A DNA stretch of 6,804 nucleotides from DASWHR01 sp035541035. GTDB taxonomy: Bacteria > Actinomycetota > AC-67. Each line of letters begins with the position of its first letter. Within the stretch, counting starts at the first letter, position 1. The notes beneath the pieces are model-generated. The model was given only the letters and a program-made list of their open reading frames with translations. It was not told where the DNA came from and made no database searches. Location of the stretch: NCBI GenBank assembly GCA_035541035.1, contig DATLFO010000064.1:1-6804 (forward strand), in the 5' to 3' direction. Made by a program: the position numbers and the translations under genes. Below are positions 4,390-6,804 of the stretch, piece after piece.

Positions 4390-6804
4390 CTGAAGGACGT
4401 CGCACCTTTCGTCGGACGCGATGCGGAACTCCACCGCATCCGGCTGGCGCTCGCCTCGCCCGGGGGACTTTTGCTCGTATCGGGTGAAGCCGGAATCGGC
4501 AAGTCGCGACTGGTGCGCGAAGCCGCCGCCGAAGCCAAGACCGAGGGCCGGGCCGTCGTGTGGGCCCGTCCGGATCAGGTCAGCCGTCCCGGCCCGTTCG
4601 CGCTGATCCTCGACCTCGTCGAGAATTTGTCGCTGCTGCCCGCGCTCGCTCAGGAGGCGTCGTCACTCGCGGACGCCCTGGCCGAGCCGTCGGACGGCTC
4701 GCACGACGTCGTCGCGGCCCGCCGTGTCGCCGCGCGCATTCGCGGCCTTCTGGCCCAGGCCGGCGAGCGAGCGATCGCGGTCTTCGAAGACCTTCATCTG
4801 GCCGACGAGGCTTCGCATGCCGTCATCGTGCATCTGGCTCGCTCGGCCTACGACGACGGGCACCTGCTCATCGCGACCTACCGGCCCGAGGAGGTCGGAC
4901 TGGCCGAGGAGCTCGAGCGCTTCCTCGGCGTGGTCACCACGGAGCGGCTGGCCGACGAGATCGTCGTCGATGCCCTTCCCCAGAAGGACTCGGCCGCGCT
5001 CGCGGCCGCGATCCTCGGCCGGGACGCGGCACGGCACGGCGAGCGGATCGCGTCGGTCGCAGAAGGCGTCCCGTTCTTCATCGAGGAGCTCGCGGAAGCG
5101 GCCGCGAGCGGTGGCAGCGCGAGCATCCCGGGCACGATCTCGCGGGTGGTTCTCGCGCGCGCGCAGCGTGTCGGGGCGGTCGCACGGCATGTGCTCTCGG
5201 CGGCGTCGCTCATGCCGGGCGCGATCGAGCCCGACGTGCTCGCCGCGGCCGGCGATCTCGATTCCGGAACCATCGCGCGCGCGCTGTCGGAGGCCGCCCG
5301 TGCCGGCCTCGTCGAAGACCGCGACGACCGGCTGGTGTTTCGTCACGCGCTCGTGCGCGAGGCCATCGCCGCCGAGATGGTCAGCGTCGAGGCGACCGAT
5401 ATGCATCGGCGGATCGCGTCGGCCATCGAAGCGGTGTACGGGGACGATCTCGCCCCGCACGTGCGCGCGCTGGCGCATCATTGGTACGCGGCTCGTGACC
5501 GCGATCGTGCGCTCGGCTACGCGTTGCAGGCGGGGGAGCGCGCGCTCGGCCTCGCCGCGACCCACGAGGCCCGCACCGCCTACGAGCTCGCGGTCGCATG
5601 CACGGCCAAGCCCTCGCCCGACGCGCTGTTCGGACTCGGGGAGGTCGCCGTGCGCGAAGGCCGGTTCCCCGACGCCGAGGATCACTTCCGCCGTGCGGCC
5701 GCCGCGTGGCGCGAGGCCGACGACACGACCGGCGCGGCGCGCGCTCTGTCGCGCGCCGCGTTTACGGTTGCGGTCGGATCGGGCTTCTCGCCGGCGTTCG
5801 ACGTGGTGGACGAAGCGCTCGCGATGCTCGGTGAGGGAGGTGATCCCGCCCTGCGCGCGTCTTTGCTGGCACAGAAGGGCCGCATGGTTCGCGCCGGCCG
5901 CGCTGCGGAGCGCCGCGAGGCGCTCACCGAAGCCCTCACCTTGTCTGAGCGCATCGGCAAGCACGAAATCCGCTCCGAGGCGCTCGACGGGCTCGCGTGG
6001 GACGCGTACTACGGCTACCGATTGGACGAGGCCGTCGATGCCGCTCTGGAATCGGCGCGTGCGGCGATCCAGGCCGATCAGACCGAGGCGATCGGCCGGT
6101 CGCACAACAACGCCGCGATCATCTTGTCCGCCGCAGGCCGCTACGCGGAAGCGCTCGATCATCTGGCCGTCGCGCGCGAGCGGCTCGGAGTGGCCTTCGG
6201 GTCGTTCGGGGTGATGTTCATCGGGGTGACGGAGGCGCTGACCCGGTGGATGCTCGGCGAGCCCAACAAGGTCGGCCGTCTGCTGGCCACGCAGAACGAA
6301 GGGTGGGCCCAGTCGCAGGGCGCGGTCAGGCTGCTGCAGGCCTGGGCCGCGGTGCATGCCGGCGAGCAGCAGCGGGCTCGCGCCGCCGTCGAGCGCCTTC
6401 GCGTCGAGACCGGCCGGGATGGAGACGGCGACGGCGGCGTCCGGCGCCCGGCGCTCGATTCGGTGGTCTGTGAGGCGCTCGTTGCGCTCGAGCAGGGCGG
6501 GCGGCCGGCCGACGAGCACCTGGACGCGCTCGTTCAGGCTGCCCGCGCCAGCGAGGATATGGTCGCCGACGAGCGGGCGCGTCTGCTGGCGATCGCCGCT
6601 GCCGGTCTGGCCGCGGGCGGCCGCACCGCCGAGTCGCGGGCGACGCTGGAGCGATTCGACGCGCTGTTGGAGCAGTTTCCCTCGCCGTACTACCGAGCCC
6701 GCCGGCTCGAGATCGCGGGAATGCTCTGCGACGGCGACGACGCGGCCGAGGCGTTCACCGCGGCGGCCCAGGCCTTCGCGTCGTTCGGAAACGCGGTGGA
6801 CTTC
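4390..6804 (+). CDS. Large AAA/STAND ATPase with helical (TPR-like) repeats, LuxR/MalT-type regulator family (3' end outside the window)
   Basis: An open frame of 805 codons runs to the right edge without a stop. It begins with PFVGRDAELHRI, the usual entry of the AAA_16/STAND module. Walker A follows as GEAGIGKSR (33-41, K39 and S40), then Walker B as IAVFEDLHLADEASH (E133, D134) and LLIATYRPEEV as the sensor-1 strand. EGVPFFIEELAEA and SIPGTISRVVLARAQRV are typical of the nucleotide-binding and winged-helix parts, and LVFRHALVREAIAAEM (R318, H319) closes the ATPase region. From about residue 345 onward the protein is alpha-helical repeat, with Ala-rich TPR-like pairs such as EARTAYELAVA and FPDAEDHFRRAAAAW. 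Proteins of this build are often transcriptional regulators with a C-terminal LuxR helix-turn-helix, or carry a cyclase or kinase domain; the deciding end is outside the window. The start is uncertain: no ATG, GTG or TTG precedes VGRD in frame after the stop at 4357-4359, whereas CTG 4390 has GGAGG six bases upstream. Confidence 0.88.
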   Translation, partial: MKDVAPFVGRDAELHRIRLALASPGGLLLVSGEAGIGKSRLVREAAAEAKTEGRAVVWARPDQVSRPGPFALILDLVENLSLLPALAQEASSLADALAEPSDGSHDVVAARRVAARIRGLLAQAGERAIAVFEDLHLADEASHAVIVHLARSAYDDGHLLIATYRPEEVGLAEELERFLGVVTTERLADEIVVDALPQKDSAALAAAILGRDAARHGERIASVAEGVPFFIEELAEAAASGGSASIPGTISRVVLARAQRVGAVARHVLSAASLMPGAIEPDVLAAAGDLDSGTIARALSEAARAGLVEDRDDRLVFRHALVREAIAAEMVSVEATDMHRRIASAIEAVYGDDLAPHVRALAHHWYAARDRDRALGYALQAGERALGLAATHEARTAYELAVACTAKPSPDALFGLGEVAVREGRFPDAEDHFRRAAAAWREADDTTGAARALSRAAFTVAVGSGFSPAFDVVDEALAMLGEGGDPALRASLLAQKGRMVRAGRAAERREALTEALTLSERIGKHEIRSEALDGLAWDAYYGYRLDEAVDAALESARAAIQADQTEAIGRSHNNAAIILSAAGRYAEALDHLAVARERLGVAFGSFGVMFIGVTEALTRWMLGEPNKVGRLLATQNEGWAQSQGAVRLLQAWAAVHAGEQQRARAAVERLRVETGRDGDGDGGVRRPALDSVVCEALVALEQGGRPADEHLDALVQAARASEDMVADERARLLAIAAAGLAAGGRTAESRATLERFDALLEQFPSPYYRARRLEIAGMLCDGDDAAEAFTAAAQAFASFGNAVDF

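Noticed and set aside
4308..4538. 77-residue N-terminal extension of the DUF5317 protein
   Set aside because: It is Ser/Arg/Pro-rich, antisense to the conserved start of the ATPase, and ATG 4307 has a good ribosome site followed directly by a membrane segment typical of the family.
4663..6519. 618-codon antisense frame and 496-codon shifted frame inside the ATPase gene
   Set aside because: Both are low-complexity Arg-rich shadows. The + strand frame from 4390 carries Walker A, Walker B and helical repeats without interruption.
1..6804. CRISPR array, insertion sequence, prophage or attachment site
   Set aside because: No regularly spaced repeats, transposase or integrase motifs, or long terminal repeats were seen. 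The only rearrangement sign is the yacL junction.

Overview
The window is a very GC-rich bacterial stretch with tightly packed genes and GTGA/ATGA stop-start overlaps. The order yacL-type PIN/TRAM gene, ispD, ispF, together with a DUF5317 protein and a large STAND-type ATPase, points to an actinobacterium (Actinomycetota), probably an uncultured lineage. That placement is inferred from gene content and base composition only.

Layout. (1) Bases 1-769 hold a YacL-family gene in two pieces. The PIN nuclease and TRAM domains read on the + strand. The membrane-spanning N-terminal part reads on the - strand, head to head with the PIN start. This inversion junction at about 181-197 is the most unusual structural signal in the window; it is either a real rearrangement or a fold-back chimera in the data. 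(2) ispD (766-1440) and ispF (1437-1919) are intact, overlap by 4 bases, and encode two steps of the MEP isoprenoid pathway. (3) A 533-base gap (1920-2452) holds a likely terminator for the isp operon, a weak promoter candidate, a leader dense in hairpins with competing pairings, a 27-residue hydrophobic peptide gene, and a 15-bp hairpin just upstream of the next gene. (4) An integral-membrane HD-GYP protein (2453-3766), a predicted cyclic-di-GMP phosphodiesterase, has all its signature residues. (5) A DUF5317 membrane protein lies on the - strand (4307-3723), and its 3' end overlaps the HD-GYP gene by 44 bases. (6) Divergent from it, a large AAA/STAND ATPase with a helical-repeat tail begins near 4390 with an apparently non-canonical CTG start and runs off the right edge.

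How they may work together. The left part is a housekeeping isoprenoid operon with the usual YacL neighbour. The right part is signalling: a membrane c-di-GMP hydrolase expressed behind a structured leader and small peptide, then a STAND regulator/ATPase sharing a short divergent promoter region with a small membrane protein. No mobile element, CRISPR array, tRNA or rRNA was found. The best candidates for something undescribed are the structured leader plus small peptide ahead of the HD-GYP gene; the inverted yacL N-terminus needs artefact exclusion first.
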